Assembly (NCBI GenBank): GCA_026873275.1
Contig: JANTUC010000012.1
Location: forward strand, 764,001 to 828,000
Direction: 5' to 3'
Length of the DNA stretch: 64,000 nt
From: Pseudopithomyces maydicus
Taxonomy: Eukaryota > Ascomycota > Dothideomycetes > Pleosporales > Didymosphaeriaceae
Shown: positions 1 through 10,914 of the stretch, in pieces
Position numbering within the stretch: the stretch's first letter is position 1
How the letters are laid out: each line of letters opens with the position of its first letter
Notes under the pieces: model-generated
The model's database searches: none
What the model was told of the DNA's origin: nothing
The model's input: the letters and a program-made list of their open reading frames with translations, nothing else
Translations under genes and position numbers: made by a program

Positions 1-1587
1 CAGGGGCACTTCAGCTACGAAGACAAAGTGTGGGACACGACGGAGAAGCCTGACTATATGACAGTCGATGAGGTGAAGTGGTCCACTCAGTATCTACCAA
101 CCATGGAAAAAATGACGAATTGGACGAGGGAACTGCTAGATTCCAATACTGAACCCAGGACTGGTATGTCTAATCCCTACTTCCTTACAGTGAATCCAAT
201 CTTGTCTGGCAAGACGATGTGGGACTATCATCGCAAGTTCCATGGCGACGCTATCCATAAGGTTCGGTGGTTCATCGTGGCCCTCGCCCACTTATACAAT
301 GCCTGTCTTCAGGTTGGTGGGTTGGATATTTCTTGGCCAGATCTTGACTTCATCATCGAATCTCAAGGGGAAGCACGTATCTTCGTTGGAGGCAGACCTA
401 AAAATCCTGACCTCTTTCACAAGCGTTTGGCTTTAGCCTTGGGTGGATCTCCATCTAAATTCTCGAAGAATTATCGAGGACCCGGAGACAGAAGCGACCA
501 TGGTCCGCAAAGCACTCGCGGGCTTGCATCTCTTCCGCCTCTGCAACACAAGATTGCAACGTACTTCGAGACAGAGTCACGTTCAGAGCGATCCACGCAG
601 CTCCACAACATTTTCGCTTCTCTGTTACAGGATCGGGAAAAAACCCTTGAAAAAGCTGTCGATTCAACTTCAGATGTAGAATCACCAAATGATCCAAAGG
701 CCTCTGATGAATCTCGAACCATATTCAAGGCAATCCCAGCCAAACGTTCACCAGGCACCGAGAACAAGAAAAAGCCAAAAAAGAACCGCCCCGAGATACC
801 AAACTTCTCGAAGCAGACATCTGTCCACGCCGACCTCCTGAAGGACGTGGTTTCCCAACTGGCCGAACATGAAACGTACGCCAGCTTCGATCATCTCGAT
901 TTCTTCCGCCGGGCCAACGAAATCATCACTTACATCCGTCCCCGACTGTCTTTTGACAACAGCGAAGATCCGACTAGATTGGATGCCAACTTGGAAACCC
1001 CCAACGACTTTACCCGCCTGTATGATCTCTTCTACGCGTTGAGGCCCCCTCGAGATAGATCGCAGAAGCGACGGACTCGCCACTACGACGAGGGCATGCA
1101 CAAGATGAAGACGATAGGGTCCGTTCTAAAGCAATTCATACGGTATCAAGGATCTGCCGTAAAGGATGCTGCTGAAGAGCAGATGAAACGGCGACGTCAA
1201 CACGAGGCCTTGTTCGCTCCCGCTCTCGCTTCAGCTCCCGCTCCACCTCCCGCTCTCGCTCCAACTCCAGCTAAGCGGATACTTCTTCACAAGTGTCTCT
1301 TCCATGGTGACTTGGGCATGTCCTTGGGCATATATCATCGCCTCAAATATAGCCCCACTCGTTCTAAGCCGGTGGAAGGGGGTCGTCATGTAACCTTCAA
1401 ACGAGTGACGTTGGGCAGCGGTCAGCCGGTGCTGCGCCTGGTTTGTGCGAAGAAAAGGTCAATCTCCCACATGTGTCGTGGAAAGTGTTCCTTCGGCAAG
1501 AAGGTCTTGGAGAATGTGTATGACTTATTCTGGTCAACACATGCGAATGTTGGTGGTGCTGAGGATGCAGAGTGGGTGGATGAGTGA
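1..1587 (+). CDS. Partial uncharacterised fungal protein (3' part)
   Basis: The frame is open from the first base of the window, so the gene starts upstream; about 528 residues are visible. I do not recognise the family with certainty. The N-terminal part (about 1-160) is well ordered, with patches such as VRWFIVALAHLYNA and IFVGGRPKNPDLFHKR. These remind me of the large fungal DUF6604-type proteins of unknown function, but this is a weak recollection. Residues about 200-270 are low-complexity and basic, with a possible nuclear localisation stretch (KKKPKKNRP). Near residue 415 there is an Ala/Pro repeat. The C-terminal 90 residues hold several Cys and His (HKCLFHGD, HMCRGKC). No intron was needed. 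The gene converges on ATG5. Confidence 0.6.
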   Translation, partial: QGHFSYEDKVWDTTEKPDYMTVDEVKWSTQYLPTMEKMTNWTRELLDSNTEPRTGMSNPYFLTVNPILSGKTMWDYHRKFHGDAIHKVRWFIVALAHLYNACLQVGGLDISWPDLDFIIESQGEARIFVGGRPKNPDLFHKRLALALGGSPSKFSKNYRGPGDRSDHGPQSTRGLASLPPLQHKIATYFETESRSERSTQLHNIFASLLQDREKTLEKAVDSTSDVESPNDPKASDESRTIFKAIPAKRSPGTENKKKPKKNRPEIPNFSKQTSVHADLLKDVVSQLAEHETYASFDHLDFFRRANEIITYIRPRLSFDNSEDPTRLDANLETPNDFTRLYDLFYALRPPRDRSQKRRTRHYDEGMHKMKTIGSVLKQFIRYQGSAVKDAAEEQMKRRRQHEALFAPALASAPAPPPALAPTPAKRILLHKCLFHGDLGMSLGIYHRLKYSPTRSKPVEGGRHVTFKRVTLGSGQPVLRLVCAKKRSISHMCRGKCSFGKKVLENVYDLFWSTHANVGGAEDAEWVDE

Positions 1588-2081
1588 AGAGAGTTTGTGT
1601 GGTGAAGTATCTACGGCTTTTCTCCTGGTGGATTGAAATCGGGTAGTGTTGGATGTGTAGTAGGTCCATTTCAGTCCAGATGACTAGGGTTGTTTGGGTG
1701 CGCTTGTTTTGTGGAATCGATCTTTTCTCTTGTCATACAAAGCAGGATGCACTGGTGATTTGGTTACATCCCCCTCATATTCCGTCTATTGCTTTGGTGC
1801 CCCTTTTTGATGGATTTATTGCGTCTGATTTGCAATTGACTGATATTTACTTGGTTGGAGTCGGCATTGTCTGTGTAGGTTTTCACGACGATAACGGAAA
1901 GACCGAAAGACCGAAAGACTGATGACTTGGTGTATTCACCACTACATAAACATCTGACTGGCCTGTCTGTGTCTCTTGGGAACATGCTGGGCAGCTTGAA
2001 CTCATGAAGCTGGCCATCTCCTACGCTACCCGCTTGACCCTCTATAGCTAATTCCGATATTCTCTCTATACATGCAACCGT
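1588..2081. other. Intergenic, convergent 3' regions
   Basis: No gene is seen between the stop of the partial first gene and the stop of ATG5 on the other strand. It probably holds both 3' UTRs. A short direct repeat of GACCGAAA lies at about 1896-1919. Confidence 0.5.
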
Positions 2082-3211
2082 TTAAAATATCACAAAAGCT
2101 ATGTGGAGCCATCCGTCACAATACGCTGCGGTTTGAACAAGCTCCTCCACACTCGCGTCCAGTGGGAGTGTGGCACCATGTAGTACTGGCTCGGCAACTA
2201 GAGGCAATCTGGTATTGGGAAACAGACCTGGCAGAATGTTATTCAGCGCAGTACCTATTGTCTGGCGTTGTCCTAGATTTTGTCTCAGCACTGAATTAAA
2301 TAGCACCTCAAATCGCCTCATCAGACCGGACTTACGTGATGATTGTGCTACAGGTACCACGCCCTGTACGACTCGTATAGAGCCCAGTGTGACTTCCTCG
2401 CCCTTGGCAGCTTTGCGGTCGTCGGGGTTGGATTTGAGCAGAGGCTTTTCATCGGCAGAATGCGGAAGGTACAACCGCACTGGAATGTTCCGCAGCGAAA
2501 CACCTTGTGGATTCAGAAGCTTTTTGTTCACTGGATTGAAGAGTTCGGAGTCGTGCCTCTTGACGCCTTCCCAAAGATTGTCCGAGTCTTCTTTGCTGAG
2601 GAACATGACTGTCTTGCCGGTCCCATTGCGAAGGAAGTCTGCCTGCAGCCGCCTGTTAGTAGGAAAAATCAAGCTGAGCAATCAGGGAATCCCCACCTCC
2701 TTGACGTTGTTGGTGAAGAGGTCTCGAAGATGCTTCTCTTCGGGATCGAGCCGCACTAGTTGATCTTCAGGATATTTAGAGAAATGGACGGTGAGTTTCC
2801 AGGGTTGGATTTCGTGCTCTTGAGATTTGGAAGACGTGTCATGGGAAAACACGGGCTCGGCTCCAGAATACAGGTCGTAAAGCAAGCCAAGCGGGTAGTG
2901 CCACTTCAAGGGCACATGTTCGTACTCCAGCCAGGCGTCTGCCCACGAGACTTCCGGGTAGATGAGGTCGGCATAGAAGAAGGCGTGCAGCTTGGGAAGG
3001 AGGAATGCAAGATAGGAAAGTCGGGGGAGGTGAAGCTGTGTCTTCATGTTAGAGAGAGCTGACCAATAGCAGGCGTGGGGATTGATCAACGTGCCAAGTA
3101 GGGTTCCGAGTCGTAGGAGCTGCTGTCGGCCTTGTGCAGGCGGATTTCGAGGGGTATGGAGGCGTCCCAGACGCGCTCCCGCAGGCGAGTGGCGATGTCG
3201 CGGTTGGCCAT
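2082..3211 (-). CDS. ATG5: Autophagy protein 5 (Atg5), three exons
   Basis: Atg5 is conjugated to Atg12 and, with Atg16, forms the E3-like complex that directs Atg8 lipidation on the growing autophagosome. Exons 3211-3095, 3035-2697 and 2642-2082 give 338 residues. Family landmarks are visible: IPLEIRLHKAD near the start, PRLSYLAFLLPKLHAFF, PLKWHYPLGLLYDL in the middle, NNVKEADFLRNG across the second intron, and the C-terminal VEELVQTAAYCDGWLHI. I chose the ATG at 3211 (MANRDIATRL...) because family members begin shortly before the IPLEIRL motif; an upstream in-frame ATG at 3364 would add 51 unlikely residues. Intron 1 (59 nt) appears to be GC-AG; intron 2 (54 nt) is GT-AG. It is divergent from the gene starting at 3452. 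Confidence 0.93.
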
Positions 3212-3451
3212 GCCAATGCGGATGTACGGATCTTGAAGCAGGATAGTTTGGACGGCGGGGTGGGTCGCAGAGTGTGGGGTTGGACCCGGCAGCAGGGTCT
3301 CTATAGAAACGGCCTGGGACCCGCTCAAAAGCTGCGGCCTTTTACCCTCTCTCGCCCGTGCCATGCAATGCCATCGCCGCCTGATTTGAGAGCCGGGCCA
3401 TCATTGTGAATGGTCGCTCTTTCCGCCCCCGCCCCCACGTCACTCTGGACC

Positions 3452-4173
3452 ATGAACGTCGCCATCAATCGCAAGCGGTCGCGCATCGACTTGGACGACG
3501 ATGCCGACGAGCCGCTGCCGTCTCCCTCGCTTTCGGCCACCAGCGATTCCCTGAAGAGGTCGCGTACGCAGGGCGAGCTTGAGGAGCTCGACATTGTCAG
3601 CCCTGCAGATGCATGGACCGTCGATGTTGCGGGCATCCTCGCGTCCAACACGCTCACAAGTCCGCCCGGGAGCAGCCTGCGTCCCCACAACAACGTAGCC
3701 AAGTACACTGCTCAGTCGATCATCGTGCTGTGCGTTCAAGGTAACGTACAGCTGCATTACGACCTGCTCTGGTAGGTACAGCCCCATGTGTCTCCCAGGT
3801 GCCTCCGCTGACCGTGTTTAGCTCTGCTCTGCCGCAGCTCTACTCCATATCCCCATCGCTACAAGCCCTCGTACTCTGCCGCGACCCGTCCACCCACCAG
3901 CCCTCCACAAATGCCACGTACTCGTTACCGCTGATACAGGCCGTCGGGCCTGGCTACAACCATTTCGTTCGTCTGGGCCTGCTCCACCCCCTAGGCGGAG
4001 GCGAACACCCGCTAGACGCGTTGGTCGTCATCGACGCCCGGGCAAAACGAAGGCTTGTGCTGCCGTTCGGGTGGGGTGCTGGCAAACACGCTGGGACACC
4101 TGCTGGACGCATCGTGCAGACGCGTTTGATGGAGCTATTGAGGACGTGCGTCGAGACACTTGCGCGTGAATAA
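3452..4173 (+). CDS. Conserved-looking fungal protein, function unknown
   Basis: Two exons, 3452-3771 and 3822-4173, joined over a 50-nt GT-AG intron with a CTGAC branch point; the junction reads HYDLLCSALPQLY. An in-frame ATG at 3410 would add 14 residues. The N-terminus is acidic and basic by turns (NRKRSRIDLDDDADE), with a possible nuclear localisation signal. The C-terminal half looks folded (PLIQAVGPGYNHFVRLGLLHP, LVLPFGWGAG). I do not recognise the family and assign no function. The gene shares a roughly 240-bp divergent promoter region with ATG5. Confidence 0.7.
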
Positions 4174-4344
4174 GTCAACATTGCAGGCCGCGTGAATTCA
4201 CAGGCACACCGACATGAACAGTAGTGGAAGAAAGTGGCATTATGTCATTCGAGACTATCATAATCATAAAGGTATTGCCGGGTAACGCCTTCTAGGCTTG
4301 CGACCCCAAGCTGCCAAGAAGCCATCAGCCCGAGCTGATGTCGT

Positions 4345-4791
4345 CTAACCGAAGGTCGTTGGCTTGTCCTTGATGGGGATGTCGCTACCAGTAGCGTTCT
4401 TGTACTGTCCGCGGATGAAGTCGCTGATCTGCTCGTCCTTCGCTTGCTCGACGGCGGACTGGTGACGGTTTAGATATTGAAGACAGACCGTCATTTCCAG
4501 GGCACATACCTCGTTGTCCTGGGGACCCTGGCCGAGGAACTTCTCCTGCACAAAGTCGACACCTGGACATGTTAGTGGTGGTCTGGAAGATATTAATTGG
4601 CGCCAAAGCCACATACCCTTGTCGAGCATGTCCTCGTTCTTCTCGCCAGCAGCACCTCCACCGGCAGCCTCGTTCATCTTGTTGCCAATGCCACCGAGGA
4701 AGCCTCCGCCCTCCTGCTTCTGCTCCGAGGAGCCGACATTCTGCTGCTCGTTCTTCTGCTCGCCGCCGGTGAACTTGTTAACGAAATCCAT
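4345..4791 (-). CDS. Small Ddr48/conidiation-like stress protein
   Basis: Three exons (4791-4617, 4562-4510, 4458-4345; introns 54 and 51 nt, both with GTATGT donors) encode 113 residues. The protein is Gly/Gln/Glu-rich at the N-terminus (MDFVNKFTGG, then EGGGFLGGIGNKM) and ends in a conserved block VDFVQEKFLGQGPQDNE followed by AKDEQISDFIRGQYK. This pattern is familiar from small, abundant, unstructured fungal proteins often annotated as DNA-damage-responsive (Ddr48-like) and induced by stress or conidiation. The biochemical role is unknown. It is divergent from the CobW gene at 5185. Confidence 0.8.
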   Translation of the reverse strand: MDFVNKFTGGEQKNEQQNVGSSEQKQEGGGFLGGIGNKMNEAAGGGAAGEKNEDMLDKGMWLWRQLISSRPPLTCPGVDFVQEKFLGQGPQDNEVCALEMTVCLQYLNRHQSAVEQAKDEQISDFIRGQYKNATGSDIPIKDKPTTFG

Positions 4792-5184
4792 TGTGATGGG
4801 TGGTGGGTTGGACGAAGGATAAGTTGGTAGTTTGGTAATGTGGTGAGGTCAATGAAGTACCGGAGAGATCCAGGAAAGCAGAGGTATTTATGCAAGATAG
4901 GGTGGATCAGGCTTGTGTATGTCTTGGGTGCAGTAGCGTGCCTTGCCTTGAATGAGGGCCTGGAACTGCTCTGTTTGGTCCCACTTATCGTCCGCTACAC
5001 CTGGACACGCGCTACGTCATCCCCCGCGTTTGGGCCCAAAATAGCAAGCGCGGCCACGTGAGCTCAACGCGGGCAATACTGAGCTTGACATTTTCTTTTC
5101 TGCTGACTCGGTATCCGACTGTTGCTGCCCACCCACTGCATTCGCTCCTTGATTTTCTGGTCATAGAATAGACAGCTTTGCGCC
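4792..5184. promoter_or_regulatory. Divergent promoter region, stress protein / CobW gene
   Basis: 393 bp lie between two start codons that point apart, so the region must hold both promoters and leaders. It contains GC-rich patches but no element that I can name with confidence. Confidence 0.5.
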
Positions 5185-6364
5185 ATGATACCCATCACCA
5201 TCATTACCGGCTTCTTGGGCTCAGGAAAAACGAGTGAGTCGTGATGTCTGCCCCACGTACCTCCCGCGGCCTCTAATGCGCCCAGCCCTGATTCTGAATC
5301 TCATACCGCAACTCCCCAAAACGTACAAACTCGCGCTTTTGAAGAACGAATTCGGAGATGTCGCCGTCGACTCCCAGCTCGCATCCTCCAATGCCATCTC
5401 GGGCGTGCAGGAGCTTCTCAATGGCTGCATCTGCTGCAACCTGGTCGGCCAGCTGTCTGATGCTCTCGAGACCCTTGCTACCGACATCGAGCCCGATCGC
5501 ATTGTCATCGAAACCTCAGGCTCGGCATTCCCAGCCACCCTGGCCATGGAAGTCAACCGCTTGTCGCAGAGCACCGGAAAGTACGTCCTAGACGGTGTCA
5601 TGTCGGTCATTGACGTGGAGAACTGGAAGGGCTACGAAGACACATCCTACACTGCCAAGATGCAGGCAAAATATACAGACTTGATTGTCATGAACAAATG
5701 GGAGCTTGTCAGCGAGAGGAAGTTGGAAGACGCAGAGGACGCTGTGTTGGCGTTGGAGGTAGATCCGCCGACCCCACGCACGAAGAGCGACAAGGGATGG
5801 GTCAGCAAGGACATCATATTTGGCTTGGACGCAAAGCTTGCGAAAACCATAGGAGCCAAGTCCGAGCATCATCACGATCACGAGCACTCCAATGAGGTGG
5901 AGGTGCTAAGTGTAACCCTGACCTCCAACGGGAACAACGCAAGCGTCAATATAGAAAAGTTGGAGAAGCTGCTCGAGGAACCTACCAAGGACTCAATATA
6001 TCGCATCAAGGGGGTTCTGTACTCTTCGACCACACCAAAGTCATCGGATCGGGCCTCAACAAGCACACTAGAAGTCACCGGTGGCCGGGCGCGATATATT
6101 CTGAATTGGGCATTTGGACGGTGGACTTTCACACAGGTGCCTCCGCCATCAGCCACCACCACCCCTCTGGCTTCTGGGAGTGCAACACCTCTCACCTCGG
6201 GCCAATCAACACCGCTTCCTCCAGGAGAAGAACCTGAGTTGCGATTGACCGTCATTACAGCAAAGTACGAGTCGAACCAGTTCCAGAAAATGATTGAATC
6301 TAGCGGACTTGTCACTCTAGACGGCGTCTCAGAAGGTAAGCTGACCGTGCAGCGCGTTGCATAA
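5185..6364 (+). CDS. CobW/COG0523 GTPase metallochaperone (ZNG1-like)
   Basis: Exons 5185-5233 and 5286-6364 (intron 52 nt) give 375 residues. The Walker A motif GFLGSGKT lies at residues 9-16 and is cut by the intron immediately after its Lys-Thr. Further family marks are KNEFG (about 35-40), the metal-binding GCICC (about 68-72), the switch-like region around IVIETSG and the base-recognition NKWE. A His-rich stretch HHHDHEH (about 215) could buffer metal. The C-terminal CobW domain contains IYRIKGVLYSS. Eukaryotic relatives (CBWD/ZNG1) use GTP hydrolysis to deliver zinc to methionine aminopeptidase 1; transfer of that role here is inference. Fungi often hold several COG0523 paralogues. Confidence 0.9.
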
Positions 6365-6628
6365 GCCAGTGATATGATACTCCATGATGGTCGTGGTTTT
6401 CCGGAGTAAACTATTCAAGTTCAAAATATAGACCCAGTAAGGCTTGGGGATTAATAGATCGGTCATAAGTGAAAGACCATCGCAAGGTATACCCAACAGT
6501 AATCGGGTCTACAGAATGCTACCAGGTTGGCATTCACACAATACAACGGACATCGTCAACGCATGGCTTATTGCTGCACATCACGCAATGCAATAGTAAG
6601 TCCTAGTAAAAGATATGTTTTTCTCTTG

Positions 6629-7627
6629 CTATCGCATCTCTTCGTCGTCATCATCGTCGTTTTGCGCCTCTTCTCGATCCTTTAACTGCGCATACCTCGT
6701 TATGAAAACATCTAGAATAGACGGGAAACTATGCCAGTACTCTCCGGCAACCGCCACATCAGTAGCAAAGTTCCATTCCGCCATGTGCTTCATCTGTGTC
6801 ACTGTCCACTCGACCAACTCGTTCGGTACGTTTCCAAACGAATGCAGCATGATGGAGAACGCAGATGTAGATGAGTTGGAGAGAGTGTGGAAGTTCTTAA
6901 GTGCATTGAACTTGGTTGCGTCGATGAAGTGGGCGAAGGTGTCTTCGAAGATGACGGTGATGTTGGCGAGGTCGAGGTAGTTCCAGGTCCAGTCGGGCAG
7001 GGTGCCGGGGTTGTGTACTATGATCGTTAACATGTTGCTCTTTTCGTATATATGCCATGAGACAAAAGTATCATTTCAGAACCACTTACCTATGATTTTG
7101 TTACCCAGATTCTTGTTCTTTTGTACTGCGTCGGCCGCGCTCTTGAGATAGTCGTGCTTTTGCCAGTGGTATAGGCCAGGTATCTCATCGAAGCTATACA
7201 AAGCGTCAGTCATAGCAACTACTTATTTCTTCTTGGAAAGATACTCACAAGATACCATCCACCGCCATCCGCGAATCGTTCATCAAAGACGGCCATTCCG
7301 ACCATTGTTGTATCTCAGCCAGCACGCTGTCCAAAGCCTTATCCGTATAATTGGTCGCTACGTATCCCAAAGTCTTGATGTTGGGATAGTCTTTCAGCCG
7401 TGGAATCTCATTGATATACGGTGTCTCAGGTAAACTGCCCATGCAAGGTCCGCTACACGGGTTCAAGATGACCTTGAAGTTGAGATTAGGGTTCTTGGCC
7501 GCCCTGTCCCGCATTTCAGCACTCAGCCTGACCAAAGTACACACATGCACCAAGAAACTCACTCCCAATATAGGGGATCCCATGATCCCGGCCACGGATA
7601 CACGTACAGTGGCAGCAAAATCGACAT
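6629..7627 (-). CDS. Spherulation-specific family 4 (spherulin 4) protein
   Basis: Four exons (7627-7563, 7503-7249, 7193-7090, 7017-6629) give 270 residues, exactly in frame. The start MSILLPLYVYPWPGSWDPLY is typical of the family; the longer frame beginning upstream with a hydrophobic run is a different frame and not the gene. Other marks are VILNPCSGPC, YPNIKTLGYVATNY, VDGIFDEIPGLYHW (the Asp-Glu pair of the active-site strand) and VHNPGT. The family includes fungal GH135 enzymes such as Sph3, which cleave galactosaminogalactan. This copy has no signal peptide and ends in an acidic Asp/Glu tail, so it may be intracellular; activity is not proven. Intron 1 is read as 59 nt (7562-7504); an acceptor 24 nt earlier would also keep frame. 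Confidence 0.87.
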
Positions 7628-8651
7628 CGTTTCCCGTGCGTTCCCGCAGACTATCTCGGCGTGCCAGACGCAGACGTGAGAAGAACGAAACGGAGGACTC
7701 GACGAAGGCAAGAACGACGATGAGCAAGAAGGGTCCCAAGTACCGGCCCGCTTCTTGCCTTAACTTAAACGACTATCGATGCTGACCTCGTATACAACCT
7801 CACAGTAGCATGTAAGTGGTATCGCGCAGGTCCAATTTTGGGTGCGCAATCGCTTGCTCGCTCACGCGCTGCACGTGTGCCACGGCGGTGGGATATTGGG
7901 TTCATGCAAGGTATTGTTCCAGAAGCGTGTGGGATTGCGTGGCGGACAGGCCTTTTGCCAGGAGGCGCTCATCTACGCAGATTGAGCTGCGGGGATGCGG
8001 ATAAATGGGGACGACGACATCGATGAGTTTTTGGAAATGGGAAGGATGCGAGATGGCATGATACGAACGCGAAGTCTATGGTATCCTTGGTGGCTTCTCG
8101 TATTGGGAAGGCCGTGGTATTGGCGCTGCGAGATGGGGTGCTGGGCATGCGGGTGGGCGGTAGCTGTGGGACAACGAGGGACTGCTGCAATCGTGACTGG
8201 CTGATGAAAGCGGTACCTGGCTTAGAAATATCACGTAGGGCCACGTTTTCGGCCACGACGATTGCACTTGAACAGCCTTATCGGGGTAGTTCTTGCGTCA
8301 CTGAAAAGAAATATGTGCGGCCCGAAGCGGAGGATGGACCAGGGTAGCCAACCGAAGACATGGGGCTTCTTCAACGAGTGGTCGAGTTTCCGCGAACGAG
8401 GATGCATGATTGAGATATTGATGAAGATGCGTCGAAGCGACGTAGCATGTGGCTCCGCGTGTCCCGTAGCCGTTCCTGGATAGCCCCCACACACAAAGCG
8501 TATGCGGTACTCTACACTTGGGACATATCGGATTGCAACATCGAACTGACTTCCCCTGTCGAGTCATTTGGCCTGCATACCCGATTGCTATATTTCGCTC
8601 TCCACGAGGCACAACTCGAGTAGATAACTGCTTTTCGTCCCTGGACATCAA
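7628..8651. other. Intergenic, about 1 kb
   Basis: This holds the promoter of the spherulin-4 gene and the 3' flank of the hydroxylase gene. Short open frames on both strands show no domain or splice pattern that I recognise. Confidence 0.4.
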
Positions 8652-9747
8652 TCACCCTTCCTGGGTCCCCGGTTCGGCAGATTGCTGCGGCTCATAGCCC
8701 TCCTGGAGCCAGCTCCAGATGTTCAGTCCGATTTTCGTACCACTCTTCACTGGCAACCCCGCATGCCAGCTCTCTTCGTAACCCGTCCCATCGGCTTTCA
8801 TGTTCTCCCAGTATACTGCATTGCCTTTTATCGGCTTGAACGTCACACCCGTCTCCTTCTCTTCACCCATTTCCTCCTCCTTTTTCTGCTCTCCGTTCGA
8901 CTCACATTCAATGAATCGACACCATCCTCTATCCTCTGGCTTCTCAAGCCTGGGGAACCTCGTCCCACCCCCCACACAGTCATCTCCCAACCACACCATG
9001 AAACTGCTGATGCGGCCAGCGCCGCGTATTGCCTGAGCCCAGTCATAGTGGTAATTGTAGTGGCCGCCAGGTCCGTATTTCTGCGCCCAGAGCTTCTCAA
9101 CGAATACGTATGGGCGCCAACCCTGGAAAGCACGTGCGCGCTCCTCGATACAGCGAACGGCCGGGGAGCGTGGGACTGCAGCTTTGTGGGAGAGACGGAC
9201 AGTCGGGTCGAGGCGCTCGACGCCGGAATTCCAAACTGTCGAAGGGGCGAAGTGCGGCTCGCTACGTTGTCATTAGTATGAATTCGTGTTCATTGAATTT
9301 ACTTAGAACACGGAATGGGAAGAGATGCGGCTGTGACACTAGAACATGAATGCACGTGACTTTTTCATGAATATATCCCATGGTCAAAAAGGCAGACATG
9401 CACTCCTATACGAGTCGAAGCACATACCTGCTATCCACCACATGCTGTGCTTCGTCTTCGCTCAGAAACCCCTCCAAATACACCACTAACGGCTCCCGAC
9501 TAAGCACATGCACGCCCCGAAACGAGTGCTCCCCACATGCCAAGTTGCTCTCCGGGATAACCAACTCGGATGCCTTCTCGTGACTCAACGGCGGCGGACG
9601 CGCATAACCAGCTCTTGACTTTTTGACCTCCCCCGTCGAGCCCGTTAATATCGTGAGGAGAGGCGCACCTGCAAGCACGTAGGCGAGGACCCCTAGCACG
9701 ACGTACTGCAGGATGCTACCAAGGGAGAAGGACGACCGATTCGTCAT
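8652..9747 (-). CDS. Prolyl 4-hydroxylase-like 2OG-Fe(II) dioxygenase, membrane-anchored
   Basis: Exons 9747-9428 and 9261-8652 flank a 166-nt intron (GTATGT donor; branch point in ACTAATGAC) and encode 309 residues. An ATG at 9762 would add five. An N-terminal hydrophobic segment (about residues 10-35, LQYVVLGVLAYVLAGAPLL) suggests a type II membrane protein of the ER. The catalytic core shows the iron ligands: HYDW for the HxD pair, then the distal His in SWHAGLPVKSG, with the Lys of SGTKIGLNIWSW in place to bind 2-oxoglutarate. The family hydroxylates prolines in proteins; the substrate here is unknown. A stretch rich in Glu/Lys (EQKKEEEMGEEKE) inside the barrel is probably a surface loop. 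Confidence 0.87.
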
Positions 9748-10914
9748 GTTGCACAACCACACTCTATGAATGATAACCTTCCAGATCTATTCCTACCCAA
9801 TTTTTGCACCAAGGAAAAGCATCGGGATCTAAAAAGCCATAGAGACAGACTTAAAAAAAAAACAGACAGTAGTGGATGCGATTCTAAAAGGCGGCCTTCA
9901 TAAGAGGGCAACGCAGACAAGGAGGCAGAGGAGGGGAGGAGGGGGAAGGGAAAGGGGACCGTGGCACGGACGCCGTAAGCAAAGTTTCCAGGATTGCCAC
10001 CATGTCCCAGAAGCTTGTCGGAAAACTGGGGTGAAGGCGAGGTGCGCGTGCGAACCCTAGACGGAAGAGGTCATAGCGTGGCGTGCGGCCACGGCACGAC
10101 GGCCGATGCGAGACGGAAGCAAGAGCCTCATGCCCCTGGATTACCTAAGGGAGGGGGAGGGGGTCCGGAAATGCACGAGATCGATCTGGTCATCTCTCCA
10201 GTGTAGTCAGGACCCCTCCCGTTCGTACCGACGCTATGGTGTTGTACCACATGCGTGGCACGGGCATTGCACAGAGACGTCGCGCAAAGGAACCAGGTAC
10301 AAGGTCAAGATTCTGAAATTGTGTATAGCCCCAAAGCAAGCCATACTCCCTCATCATTAACTCTAGCGACGCCTTGAGCCCTAGAAGGGGGTTTGCAGAC
10401 CCCCGATAATTGAAAGATACCTCGCCATGTCATGTAACATAATTGCAGAGCGAAAAATGGACCGCTCAACCGCACCCACTGTCCCGCTGGCCCTTCGGCC
10501 CATGCGCACACCCCCACACATGAGCCCTGCCTTGCTACCTCGGAACAAACAAGAGAACCAGCTGCTCGTTCGGAAACACAGAACCAACCAGAGCCCGGAA
10601 ACCGGGCGTCAGGAGCCTGCTGCAGGCTTCGAAAAGGATATCTATCTATCTCACTCTAAGGCGAGGAAACAAAAACCCGAGAAAGGCCACAAAGTGGAGT
10701 GGAAAGATCATGAGGTATTACCTCTTCTTGCTGATGATGACCCGCCGTAAAACAAATTCGTCATAGTGATATTCATAGATTTGGAAACGCTCAATGGTGC
10801 ATGGCACCTCTCACTTGGGTCGAAATTGTCCGACCCAACAAAACATCTTCATGTTATGCACGGCTGAATTGTTGTTATACTGTCGCAATGCTTCTGCTGG
10901 AGCTTTGACTCTGC
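9748..10914. other. Intergenic, about 1.2 kb
   Basis: The stretch lies between the hydroxylase start and the stop of the cyclin gene. It is G/A-rich near 9900-9960 (repeated GGAGG/GGGA). I see no gene in it; it probably holds the hydroxylase promoter and a long 3' UTR of the cyclin. Confidence 0.4.

Noticed and set aside
7600..7739. Upstream frame starting at 7739 with a hydrophobic N-terminus, as a secreted form of the spherulin-4 protein
   Set aside because: The family N-terminus (YVYPWPGSWDPLY) lies in another frame with its own ATG at 7627 and a spliceable exon end.
8298..8651. Minus-strand frames in the gap between the spherulin-4 and hydroxylase genes
   Set aside because: No conserved motif; likely chance frames in promoter or 3' flank.
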